A stretch of DNA of 64,000 nucleotides, taken from the NCBI RefSeq assembly GCF_015832195.1, contig NC_052017.1, positions 66,403,801-66,467,800 of the forward strand, read 5' to 3'. The position numbers and the translations under genes were made by a program. Below are positions 1 through 12,322 of the stretch, in pieces; the first letter of the stretch is position 1; the number at the start of each line of letters is the position of its first letter. The notes below the pieces were generated by a model that saw nothing but the letters and a program-made list of their open reading frames with translations, was not told the DNA's origin and did not search any database. The stretch comes from Motacilla alba alba. Its lineage: Eukaryota > Chordata > Aves > Passeriformes > Motacillidae.

Positions 1-399
1 GGTGGCAAAATTAAAATCAGCCTCTATAAAGCACTCTTGTGACAGCCTACAGCAACCCCAAACGGCACGAAGGGTGTATTTTATGCTTATACACTGTAGG
101 CAGCGATCTGGAAAACTTCAGGGCGAGAAGAGGGAGTGCCGTACAAAACCCAGCGAGGAGTGGACCAGCACAAAACCTTTGCACCGCCTCTACCCCCCGC
201 AAAGGCTTCCACTAGGGACAGCAGCCATCACAAAAAAAGGGGGTCCAGAGGGAATGGGATGGCGACAATCTCCTTAATTACTTACTAGTCAGATGCTTGG
301 TAGAAAATCCCTTTTAAAACGTTAGAACGGACGTATTCGTTTTAGTTCTTTGGGGACAGCTGCCGGGTGGGAGGAACTGTAAAGCCTTTCCCTGCGGGA

Positions 400-785
400 G
401 GATGGGCGCTGCCGTAAACACCCCGCACCGGGTCCCAGCGCGCTCTTGCCCTCCCGCCCAGCCCTGGGCGAAGCGGCAGGAATTCTCACCACCGCTGTAC
501 CCCGCTAAACAGAGCAAAACCCAGCAGCTTAGCAGGAAAAAGGTATGGAAAGAGTGTGGGAACACGCGTGTGGAGCAGGTGCCGGCCGCTGCCGCAGCAG
601 CGGCATCAGCGCTCTCTGCCGGGCGCCCGGAGCCGCCGGCACGGCGGTGCCGCAGCCGGGACCGGCCCCGGGACAGGGATCCGAGCACGGCCCACGATGC
701 CTCTGCCTGCCCCTGGCATCTCTGCGCCGGCGGCACTCTGGCGGCAGGGCTGTTGCTGGCGTCTCTGACGGACAGAGGCGCTCCG
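400..785. other. GC-rich, CpG-rich block
   Basis: About 385 bp far richer in G+C and CpG than its surroundings, e.g. GGTGCCGGCCGCTGCCGCAG and GGAGCCGCCGGCACGGCGG. It could be a CpG-island promoter or first exon of a gene off the left edge, or an isolated island. No splice-supported coding exon could be assigned. Confidence 0.5.
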
Positions 786-813
786 ATAAACTGCCGAGAT
801 TATATTTTAAAAA

Positions 814-815
<2 letters not shown>

Positions 816-901
<86 letters not shown>

Positions 902-910
902 ATATGCATA

Positions 911-965
<55 letters not shown>

Positions 966-968
966 TAT
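816..968 (+). repeat. Compound (TA)n/(TATG)n/(CA)n microsatellite
   Basis: Long TA tract, then TATATG units, a second TA tract and a short CA run, about 150 bp. It gives spurious Tyr-Ile open frames on both strands that are not genes. Confidence 0.95.
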
Positions 969-1235
969 AAAATTAGAGACAGAGACACATACACATCACC
1001 CCCATCACATCATCAGGCAAATCCCAGTCCTCAGGACACGCCTCAACACAAGCAGGGTGGAGCAGCAGATATAATAGATTATGTAATCGAGTAGATAATA
1101 AAATGTCACTGGGTCACTGGGAAAGGAAGCTGGTGAAGGGTCTGGAGTAAAAGTTTTGTGAGGAGTGGCTGAGGGAGCTGGGTAGGGATCAGCCTCTTCT
1201 TCCAGGTAACCAGTGACAGGACAAGAGGACGCAAT

Positions 1236-1474
1236 CTTAATCTGTGCACGGGGAGGTTTAGATTGGACATTAGGGAGAGCTTCTTCACAAAAGGGGTGGT
1301 TAGACATTGGAATGGGCTGCCCAGGGATGTGGTGGAGTCACCATCCCTGCAGATGTATACAAAAAGACTGGATGTGGCACTCAGTGCCATGGTCTAGTTT
1401 ACAACATGGTGCTGGGTCACAGGTGGACTTGATCTCAGAGGTCTTTTCCAACCAAGTGGATTCTATGATTCTGT
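1236..1474 (+). mobile_element. CR1 LINE 3' fragment
   Basis: Contains the typical avian CR1 3' end order: GGTTTAGATTGGACATTAGG, TTCTTCACAAAAGGGGTGG, AATGGGCTGCCCAGGGATGT and GTCTTTTCCAACC, ending at the ATTCTATGATTCTG terminal motif. It is 5' truncated, as most CR1 copies are. Confidence 0.9.
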
Positions 1475-1867
1475 GTAATGGTGGTACCCACTGGGCTAAG
1501 GCAGCTGTCGTGGTTTGAGAGGAAGTGGGTTTTTGGGAGGTGGTAGTGGTCAAACCAATAGGTGCCCAGATGTGGATATTGGCACCTGGTTTGACCATTG
1601 AGGATATGGATCCGCCTCTGAGAACACAGGGGTTAAAAGCGAGAGCTCCCAGGGGGGATCTTCCTCTTTTGGTTCCAGTCGGAGGAGAGTTCAGACCTCC
1701 CCTGCCCAGCTTCGGGCTGGGTGGGGGAGGGGAAAAGGCCACGCGGCCGAGCGAGGTGGGCCCGGAGCCTTGGGCAGAGACGGAAGAGACGGAAGGGTGG
1801 AAGAACTCGGAGAGGTAGTGGGCAGCCCCCCTTTCTCAAAAGGAGAGAGAGAGAGAGAGAGAGAGGT

Positions 1868-1900
1868 GCCAGTGCTATCTTGAAATTCGATAGCACTGGC
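1868..1900. repeat. Perfect 12-bp-stem hairpin inside the solo LTR
   Basis: GCCAGTGCTATC (1868-1879) and its exact reverse complement GATAGCACTGGC (1889-1900) are separated by nine bases, directly after a GA microsatellite. Confidence 0.9.
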
Positions 1901-2716
1901 CTGGCCGAGGAAGAGAAGGGGGGGGGGGGCCGACGAGGGGAAGAGTGCCCGTCTTCCCCCGTCGTGTGGGAGTTCCAGATAAGCTGAGTCTGTGATTTTA
2001 ACCCTTCTGTGAGACGATGGAAAACCTTGCAAATGTTGATCCTCCGGGAGCTGAGGGAGGAGAGAAACGGATAAGAAGGAATGCGCAAGTGTGATGCAGA
2101 GTTGTGCAAGTGAAGAAGGACTGGGAGAAGTTGAGAATCTTAGGTGGAGGAGATGATGGAGTGGCTTTTGGCTGGACTTTTCTTGTATTAGCCATGGATA
2201 GAACCTTTCCTGTAATACAGAGACTGCATTTTGGGGGGAGGCTGCGCCAAAGGAGTGATGTGTGCGGAGACGACAGGTGATGAAGAGATGGTGAGACCCC
2301 TTGGCCCCAGGGGGTGAAATATTGGGGGGGACTGGTGTCCCAAAATGAGGTGAGATACTGTCGTTCTCTTCTGGAACTGGGCAAGGTGTCCTTGAAAGGG
2401 GAAACCCTAAAAGCAGCTCTGGTCCATGTGCAGTGGTGAGAGCACTGAACATGGAAGGAAGAAGTCACGACGTGTAGTTGCTGAGTGACGGGGATTTACC
2501 TGTGGTGGCACAAGGAGGGCTCCTTCTCTCCTTAATGAAATGAGAAGTGATTATCTGAAGGGCAGAGATGGACTGAGTTGATTATCTGAAGGGTGATGGA
2601 CTGGATTAAGATCTAAGGTTCTGTAATATTCTGTAAGAATTGAGTGGGGGGAGGAGAAATGTTTTAAAAGGTTTTCCATTCTGCTCTGTGTGTTAATTTT
2701 ATTGTAATTGTGTAAT

Positions 2717-2722
2717 AATAAA
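2717..2722 (+). terminator. LTR poly(A) signal AATAAA
   Basis: AATAAA followed by a T-rich stretch about 130 bp before the LTR end, the usual R/U5 arrangement of a long LTR. Confidence 0.6.
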
Positions 2723-2849
2723 GTTTTTTTTTCTTTTGTTGCAAGTGGAGGCCTGCTTTGCTCTGTCTCTGATCACATCTCACAGCAGACACCAGGGAAG
2801 ATGGGTTTTCATGGGGGCACTGGCATTGGGCCAGCGTCAAACCATGACA

Positions 2850-5800
2850 GCAGCACAGTTTATCATTGAACTGATCCACTTGCACAGCTGATGAAATATG
2901 AAAAAATGAGGAGAGACAACTTTTCATAACAGCATCTCAGTGACTGAATAGCACAGCATCCCAGTCTCATACACAGACAGCACTGGCAACAATCCCCAAC
3001 AGCATTATAGACAGCTGTATTGGCTTTTTTCTAGAATTTCTATCAAATATATACGCAGGCAGCCTGTGCATTCCCTCAGAGCAGACAGAGCTGCTATATC
3101 CACTAACCCAGGGACAATGGGTTCGGCAAGCACAAAGGTGCAGCCCTATGGAAACATCTTGGACTACCTCATGCTAAACTCGTGCTGCAGCACAGAAGCA
3201 GTGCTGCGGCTGAATTATCCATTTGGATAACCTGGAGACTGAGCTGTCTGCACAGCATCCTGCTGCTTGGGGTTTAGTGCTTTTATGGTCCTGGCCTTAC
3301 AGCCTAGGCAGATGACCTACAACTCAGCCAGCCCAGCAGGAGTGTATCCACAGCTGCAGACATCACATAATAGCATGTCTCTGCAAGGGGAACTTTTATG
3401 CCTTCTACAGATATTCCTAGCTCGATTTTTCCAAATTCCTCTCCTTCTTAAGAGAGACCCTGTTGAAAGTCCTTTTCACTCCAAAAACATCCTCTTTACT
3501 TTTGGATGCTGCTAGTCTCAGCAAATATGAGTGAAGCCAACTTTGCTCTTAACTGTTGCAGAAGTTTTCAAAGTTAGTGCTTTGAGCAGTTTCCTTTATG
3601 AAATCTCAAGCTTTTGCTGGTTGATGGTCTTCTTCTGGCCATTTGGGAGTATTCCTGTTATATATTCCTGTTATATATTCCACCATTATAAAGTGGCTCC
3701 CCAAGTCTTGTAGCCCAGCTCTGGTTTGAGACATGAGCTCTTTACTCCAGTTTAGAGCAGTGTAGTGCTTTGGAGTCTGACACAGGCCTGTTGGGACTCA
3801 GAATCAGCTATAGCACTGCCTCTTAGTAACACACACTCCTCGCTTCATATCATGCATGTGAAAATTTCCATATGTTCAGTTATCATTTTTAAAATGTGGT
3901 TTCCTGTTTGCTTTTTCAGAGAATGTTCTTCCTTATAAAGTCTGCAATCCATAAGCACTCTGCAGCAAGTCTGGACTTAATTTGAAGCACCACGTCCAGG
4001 TACCATTCTTATATCTGCTGTAAAACACATGCTTTTCTTATTTTTAACCAAAATATATTTTTTGTTCTTAATGCACCAAATACTTGCTGCAATCAGTCTG
4101 TGCCTTTCTACTCTGCCAACGTATGAGGAATGTTTTAGAGAGAAACCCTCTAGAACTTATTGTATCCAATTTGTTAGATTTACTTTCAATTCCTGAAATT
4201 TTATTGAATTATTCTTAAACTTCTTAATTGATTCTACATTCTCCTATAATCAAAACAAGAGGATGAAAGAAGGAAAGATAGTCTTTATTTCATGAACAAG
4301 AATTTCATCCAGAGTGCTAAGCTTCAGAACGGCTAAATAGTTGGTGCCATTTCCATATACACCTCTCCCTTTAACTTTTTGGCAGAATTTATAGTCTTCT
4401 AGAAAGGCAGTCAACAAAAAGACTGTTCTTCACACAGCTATCAATCTGGATACATCATTTGGCAAACTGCAATGCCTTTAAAATTATTTTCTGTAAGGAA
4501 ATGCTGTGCTCTCTCCAGAAAGAATATTTGGCCAGTCACACATGTCTCCAGGTTTCCAGTAAATTAGCTGATGAGTAACAGAGGTGGTTACAGTAGCCTC
4601 TCTTTACTGCCTGTAGAAAACTTCCTACAATTTATTTGCAAGAGGCTTGGCCATGACCCAGAGCAGAGCTCTGAAAGCAAGGAGGCAGCTGCATACCTAA
4701 CTTGGGCTAATACCTGGGCTTTGTGGAAGTGGTTTAAGAAAGATGTGTACAGTCCTGTGGTATTTTAAAAGACTGTAAGCAATTTCTGAAATAGAAATTC
4801 TGAAAACAACTTTTTCTAAAAAAAAAAATAGGGAGACAGTAGCTCAGACTTTTGTTCAGGATTACTAACACTGCTGTTTTTCAATGACAGTCCAATGTAT
4901 GGCGTACTGCAGAGTGTTGTGTGACTGCCCCTCATTCTGTGCCATCATGAGAAAAAGATCGGTTAGTTAAGGCTCCCCACGGCAAGACTGTGGCTGGCTA
5001 ATGTGGCTACAGAGGGAACCTGAAGGGGTTATGTTTTCCTTGTTCCTCCTTGCTATGGCTAGAAGAAATAGGAGCCTCAGCATGGAGGAAATGGGAGTCT
5101 GCTCCTCAGGTACCTTCTCTTTGGGAATAGGTGAGTTGGGAAAAGGTGTGAATTCCCCCAGAGGTCCCTCTCCCACGCTGTGGATGCAGAGCAGGCAGGC
5201 AATGCCTGGGGGTACTTTACCTCTCCTGGCAAGACCTGCGAGTCACTCTGTTATGACACAGCCCACCAAGGCATTGTCTCCCCCTTGAAGCTGTCTGTCC
5301 TCACACCACATCGTGGCTAAGGAGAACTCTTGCCAGCTCCAGCAGAGGCTGTGTACATCTATTACCAGACAGAAGGCACAAACATACTACAGCTGTAGCA
5401 AAGGAAGGAGCAATGCCTGGGCCCTAATTGAGTCTTTAATATCAGTTTGGTGTAAGTCTTCTCTTCCTCTACCAGACTAAAACTATGAACCATGCAGAAA
5501 CCTGAAGTAGCAATAATTTTACAATTTTGCAGCACATCTCTTATTTGTCAGTAAGAGTATGCTGGCAGTAAAGGGCAGGGTCCAAACTGTAGAGGCAGTG
5601 GCAGATGCCTAAAGTTATTTGGCAACAAGAGATTAAATTCTGATGTCACCCCAATCACCCCTCTAGTCCTCCCTCTGCTGAGACTTACAACTACTGCGAC
5701 AATTAACAGGCTAATTAACAATTAACAGACTGCAATAGCTCAGTATAAGATTTTGTACTGATTACCTTTTTTCCTTTGTCAAATGCAATTATATAAGAAA

Positions 5801-8800
5801 CTCTATCATTAATAGATCACCTATAAGCAGAAGAATCTGTACAGGCAAAGCACCATTTCCTTTGTCATCTTGAAGATCAGAACAGCAGACAAAGAGTTTG
5901 ACAGTTGTTTGCTTAAGTGCTTTACCTCAGAAGAGTTTGTTTTACAAATTTAAAGGCTAAGTACAAACAATAAATTACAAATTTCAAGGCCGATTAGCTT
6001 GCTGGCCATGTACCTTGTTGTCTTTGTCCCTTGTCTCTCCAGGATCCCATTAGAAGATCCCATTTCCATTTCATTAGAAAATAACATTTGAAGTTACTCT
6101 CAATGTCCCTAATGCGATGCATTCTATTTTTCTCCTCCCCATATTTCAACCACATGTCTCAAGTTTCTGTTTCCTAAACTACTCTGTCAAGCTCCCCCCA
6201 AGCATGTTTATAGGCCACATTTTAAAAAGAAACACATTTTAAATTATGGGTCGTATGACTAGAACTTGAGGAAGCATCTGCAGTTTGCTTTTGCAAATGT
6301 TCTGTGGTGAAGTAAAGAGGTTTTTTTTCCAAGCTTTACAGAAAAAAAAAACTTCTCTTTTTGAAAATGTTTTCTGGGAAGAGTTTCTTTCATTTGATAA
6401 TGCTTTTGATTAGAGAATGAATATCCAAAATATTTGTGTGGGAGTGGCAGGAAAACATCAATTTTTTGCATAATTTTATGCATCAGTAGAATTAGAAAAA
6501 ACACAGCCATTCTCCCTAGCTTTATGGCTCCTTATCAGTCACATATTCCTCATTTCAGGGGACATAATTTGGTTTCATATCAAGATCTCTTTCAAAACCA
6601 AGAAATTGATGTTCCCTCCTAATGTTTCAGATGTAACTAATTTAAACTCTAAAGATTGGGAAAGTGTAATCTTGAATTAAATTAACAGACTTATTTCCAT
6701 GGGTCTTTGAGATTACTGTCTGGATGGTTCTTTGTGGGTTCTTTTCCTTTCTTTTTGGATTTTTATCACATGTTATATCATTTATTTGGATCTTAGAAGA
6801 TTAAGAAGTATGTCTAGGCCTCAACACCATGGTGCCTGAGTGTCTCCTAAATTATTAAAAGCAGATATAACAACAACATGAACATCTATTTTTATGTATA
6901 GTGCAATCATTACTACTCTGACCCCAATTCAGAAAAAGATGTATAGTCTGAAAAGACCCCAAACAACATTTGTCTAACTAAATATTTGTATTAAGCACAT
7001 CGAAGTAGCAAGTTTCAGAGCCCAACTGGATCTAAACAAGGTGTTCCTGTGAACCATATATTTCATCATATATTCAGCCACCACTGCCACATGAAAATAG
7101 CACTGCAGAAAAACACTCTTGGTATTGAATGAAATATAATTCAGGACCAATTTCAAGACAGTTATACTTTGCCTTTCAATTACACATGCATATAAATTTT
7201 CTGCTTACCTAACTACTTCTTGCAGAGGTTTTATCTTTCTTCGGTGTCACATATTCTGATAGATGTAAATGAAACTAGGAATAAATGATCCACTTATTCC
7301 AGCCACAGGAGCAAATTTGAGAAGAGAATTTGAGTTTTAAATTAGTGGAAAGTGAATTAAAATTATAATTCTGAGAAGGATTTCTGGTCTTCTGAAACTG
7401 TTAAAGATGAAATCATACATTGATTTATACTGGCTTGCAATGCCTTTGTCAGTTGCAGAAAAGGATCAGTAATCAAAGAGATGATTTCTGCAAGGAACTA
7501 ATACCAAACAAGGAACTCCAAACTATACAGTAATAAAGCTACTGAGAGCCTATATTGAATTCAGTTGCTCTTGGGAACCAATTAATTCAGTTTGAAGTTG
7601 TTGCGCATAGCTATGAAGCTTTTGGCTTTGCAGCAGCAAAATCTGGTTGAAAACAAAGATTAGTTTCCTTTCTGCAGTTTTCTAGTTACAAAGCCATGCA
7701 CTCCATCCAAACAAAACTGCCACTGGTTTGCTGAAAATCTGTTTCATCTGGTTTGACTCCGTTGTTTTGCCCCTATGTTTCTAAGGAAATAATGTGCATC
7801 AGTGATTTTCACTCTGTCTCCGGAGACCCTTATAGGTCTGCAGTCGTATTTTAAGGTATTTAAGAACAGCAATTCAGAAAAGCATTTCTATGACTAATCA
7901 CCTTAATTTGGGGATTTAGAGGCTGTGGTCTTCCTGGAAAAAACTGATGGCTTGCCAGCAGTAAAATAAACCTCAGTTTTTCTATGTGCCTTTTATTTGT
8001 ATATATACATCCATTTTCCCATCCAGGTGCAGCAGTGAGATTCACATCCCCATTCCTGGTACATTTGCACAGGTTTCCCTGTCACATCCTCTAGCTGAGC
8101 CAGGTTACAGCATTTGCACTTCTCATTGAGGCTACAAATAGCTACCAAGGCTCCACCACTCACCGCCCTGACTCTGAAGCCAGCATTGGTCTGATCCCAA
8201 ATTTCAGGGAGATGAACTTCATTTTCTGACATACAAAAAAAATTTAAAAAACAAAAACAAACAAAAAACACCCTACCACAAACAAACAAAAAAACAAAAA
8301 AACAAAACAAAAAACAAAACAAAAAAAAAATCAACCCACCTCGTAGGGAGCCACTAGATGGCACTTTCCAAACATGATTTTGCACTTTCTGTCCAGCTAG
8401 TTACCCTTCCGGGTCTGAATCCCAAGGTGTACTGGAAACCTTCAGATTTATTTTATCTATTTGCTAAACAATAAATGCTGCTCTCTGAAACTTACAGATT
8501 GCTCTTAGCAACAGACATATTCAAAAGGTAGAAAAAGCAAAACTACTTTTTCACAAAGTATGGAGTTTGTCCTCCTTTTCCCCATGCCATCATCCTCTCT
8601 GGAGCACAAGGCCATCAGTATATAAGTGTGGGCATGGTTATTATGACATCCAATAGCCTTTATAACGTCTGTAGAGGGAGAAACAGCACAACTTCACAAC
8701 AGATGAGATACAAGGTATGGTGGAAGCAGCAGTCTCCTTCCTGGTTTAGAAACTATACAAGAGCCCAGATTTTACATCTGTGAGACTAGAAAATCCATTG

Positions 8801-11800
8801 TATTTTGAGTACATTTTGTATGCCTCTTTCCTCTTTTATCCCTTCTCAGGCATCCATTCCAGAGGCAATATTGATGAAGGAACCCAGTTTAAAAAAAACC
8901 AGAAAATGAAAAAACCTGTTAAGGCAATCAGCTCTTCAGGGCAGGGCTGTCTGCCTCTTTATGTTTCTCTAGCTATCAGCACCATGACAGTGCACATTCA
9001 GTAAAGTCTCATAACTTTCCTGTAGATGATTTTATAAAAAATAATTCCATCATAGAACTTCACAAGATGTTGCTAATTACTATTAGAAGTTTAACGACTA
9101 ATTCTTTTACCCCAGGGCAGAAAAGATGGAAAGATGATGTGATTGCAACAGAGGGTCACCACCTCTTTAGCCTCTTTATAAGAGGGTTTCAAACTAAGGT
9201 AACCTTGCAACACTCGACAAAAAGAAATTGTTAGGTTGTGTGCTGATATTCAAAATTCAATTCCATGGACTGAAATTTTCTAGTTTTACTTTTACTCATT
9301 GCCTACTCCTGTCTACCAACAATCTGTCAGCATACACTTTCAGTCCTTGAATCTTGTTAATTTTTAGAACTCTGGACACAAAATACATGGAATTGACTAG
9401 GGCTTAATGGTTCTGGGTGGTTTTGTCTTTGTCTAGAAAAACTGCTGTTATAAAAGCTGTGTGAATTCAACTCTTGAAGCATTTTCTGCAGATGGAGTAA
9501 AATGGATAATCCATGGCAGTATCTGTAGTACAGTATGGAATTGGTTGTTTGAGATACTGGAAACATAAAGCTCTGGGACAAAAGTTCCCGTAGTTCAGAC
9601 TTCATGGTCAAGAAAAGGGAAGAGGACAGCTGTGTTTGTGAACCAGGCAAAGCTTTGTTACACTGAACTAGCATTTGTCATCAATATGTATTTTGTCTGC
9701 TGTCATTTGCTGTATGATCCTTACTGGTTGCACCTTACTATATTCCTTCTAAGAATTGGCTCACCAACCTTTCTAAAGTATTCTTGTTTTAAATAGCTAG
9801 AGGTTTCATAAATAATTTATTTTCATAAGATCTGTGTAAATAGAGAGTTAGTAAGACAAGAGGTCTTACAGATTGGTAATGAAGCAGAGGTTAAAAACAT
9901 TCCATTTGGCAGCTTAGCCAAAATTCCTACTACATGATTTTTGCATATTAACCACTATAGGTCAGTTTACATGGTCAGGCAGAACTCTCCTGGTATTCAT
10001 GTAGTAAATGAAATAGAACCCCCTTTTTTTTTTCCCATGAGTTCTGAGTGACTCATTAGCATCCAGACTAAAAGCAGCAAACTATTTCAATGGAGAATTA
10101 TACACATTATAATCTAATATATTTTCTCCTTTTCCAATCTTTTGCTTGATTTCCTAATGTACATACGCGTGACAAAAGAGAGAAATGCAGACATAAAATC
10201 ACATCTTCATTACACAACCTTAACAGTAAAATTGCAACAGGAAGGCTGGTATTTTCGTTGTGGATCAGCCCTAAAGGGAGCTGCAGCATGATACTTTGTC
10301 TGTAAAACAGCAATCCTCTGAAATGACCTTTGGGTGAAGATACAGATTCCTATTTCTCTTTGCCTTATTTTCTGTAGTTCTAGATTCCTCCACTGCTAAG
10401 ACTGCTTTTGAGTTTTTATATTGGATCCTTGTTCCTTTGCCCAAACTTTGCCTGATTTTCCCGTTCCCACTAACTTCTCCATTCAACTGCCTCCCACAAT
10501 GCTACCAATGACTCCCAATCTGAGTCTCCAACATCAGCCTCCTTCAATCTCAATGACTCTGGCTTTGTAATGCATTTATTTGTATCCTTCCCTGGATTTC
10601 TCAGGGTAAATGCTCCTCTAATGTATGCCTAAAAGAGAACCATTGTTTCAGGATTTTCCAGGTGTATCCTGCACCTTGGGACAGTTGGTCTTTTGTGGCT
10701 TCTGAAGTCTTACTTTTTAGTTAAACTACCTTCTACATGTGTGGATTATTTTTATCAGAATAAGGATTCTTTAATTTAGTGTTCTGTACTTACTCCAAAC
10801 TCACATTTGTCATTAATTTGTATCAACTGTCCTGACTGTCGCTATGTGTAAAGGAAACCTGAGGAGAGGAATCTTTGAACTCAGAACGAGCTGGTGCCCT
10901 TGAGTCATCTCACCACTTCACATTGTTAGTGAGCTTAACCATTGACATTTTTACACCTTGAATAGGATAGGATGCCAATCAAACCACAATGCCTGACCGC
11001 GAAGAGAAAGTACAAAGTGTTTGGGATGTCATTGATATAGAGAGGAGAGGAATCTCTGTCAATGCGTATTTTACATCTGCAGCATTTTCCTGCAAAGTTA
11101 CTGATAATATTGTATATCCTTTCTATTTTGGAATTTTCTCTGTGGAAGTCATCAGACTCAGAGCAATGTCTTAAAATCACATCACCTACTCCTTTTCTCC
11201 ATTATTATCTTCTCACCATTGTTTTTGCTGTCAAAACAGTTATGCAATTTGATAATTGAATAAGGCCTATGATAATTAACAAGAATAGGAGATGACACAG
11301 GATAATGCAGGAAAGACAAAAGTCTAAGGAGCAAGGAGTCATTCTACGTAAGGCACAAATTGCAATATCCAATATAATTTTTCTTTCTCCTGTCATATGA
11401 TTCCTATAGGTAGAATTAAAAGATCAAATTAAAAAATCAAGTTTCAGGGGTCCTTTCCTCTGGAAGAGTAAAAATAGGTTTGTTTGCTTGTAGGTTTTTT
11501 GTTTTGGTTTGGTTTTTTTGGTTTTTTTTTTTTTTTTTTTTAAAGAAAGAACTCATCTGTCAGTTAGACTAGTATAAGGGTCAAGTTAAGAAATGCTTTC
11601 CAGACTGAATGGCTGGAAATGGCTGAATTGCTCTGAAATTGTTCTCTCCAAATCAGTACCCTGGGTACTGAAATGTTCTGCTTATTCAAGCACAGAGTTT
11701 GAACAAACTGCTATTGAGAAATACCACTACATAAAGGATATGACTAGTATGTCTCACAGAAAATGCTTTGGTGTGCAAAATTGCTTAATTGTAGATGAAA

Positions 11801-12194
11801 GATTATTATCTTAGCATGAATAGCTGTGACTCACAGTCTGACTAAGTAGAGTCTGAGTGAGAAACAAAAAGCAAATTCAGGGAAACTAGGTTTTATCTGC
11901 TAAGGAACAGGCTATTTTGGTTCGAGTTTTGTTAATATCATCAGGTTATTGGAGGACACAAAGCTCTAAAGTTGTGGCTTGCATGTTCCAGCATATCTTC
12001 CGTTCCTTCTCTAGATATCCCTCTTTATTCATTTCACACGCTACAAAAGGAATTGCCACATCCACTCCAAGAGACAAATCGTCCAGTAATCACCACAGCA
12101 GCAAGGCGAGGACTTCTCACAGCAGCCCTGGCATGTGCAGTACGTCAGACTGCTATCAGCCGTGAGGACACCAGCGTCACATCCCACGGAGGAC
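2850..12194. other. Intergenic DNA, no supported gene
   Basis: AT-rich sequence with stops in all frames at short intervals. The longest open frames lack splice context or recognisable domains. Small local duplications occur, e.g. TTCCTGTTATATA twice near 3655-3680. No RNA gene was recognised. Confidence 0.6.
8240..8330 (+). repeat. A-rich low-complexity tract (AAAC-type)
   Basis: About 90 bp of AAAC/AAAAAC units; on the minus strand it gives a Phe-rich spurious frame. Confidence 0.9.
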
Positions 12195-12322
12195 AGATTA
12201 CGGGAGTCGCGTGTACCCTCGCACCCTTTGGGGGGACCGCAGGTCCTCGGGCCGCTCCCGGTTTCAGCACCAGGGACAGCGACAGCGCCCGCCCCGCCGC
12301 CCCCGCCCCCCGGGAACCGAGA
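12195..12322. other. Short GC-rich island with GC boxes
   Basis: About 130 bp with many CpGs, including CGCCCGCCCCGCCGCCCCCG (GC-box-like). It stands out in AT-rich DNA. Frames on both strands are low-complexity Pro/Arg/Ala and not convincing as protein. Confidence 0.4.

Larger units (their letters stand above)
1506..2849 (+). mobile_element. Solo LTR of an endogenous retrovirus
   Basis: 1344 bp bounded by TGTCGTGGTTTGA and GTCAAACCATGACA, near-perfect inverted ends with TG...CA termini, and flanked on both sides by GCAGC (1501-1505 and 2850-2854), a 5-bp target-site duplication. AATAAA at 2717-2722 near the 3' end is the LTR poly(A) signal. No gag, pol or env is present, so it is a recombined solo LTR. 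The ends resemble long LTRs known in songbirds; the family name is not certain. It inserted just downstream of a CR1 tail. Confidence 0.9.

Noticed and set aside
402..994. Overlapping open frames of 64-169 codons on both strands
   Set aside because: They run through the TA microsatellite (Tyr-Ile-Tyr-Ile) and the GC-rich block; no splice or domain support.
1691..2452. 253-codon minus-strand open frame inside the solo LTR
   Set aside because: Pro/Ser/Leu-rich sequence antisense to an LTR with no family resemblance; stop-poor because of the purine-rich plus strand.
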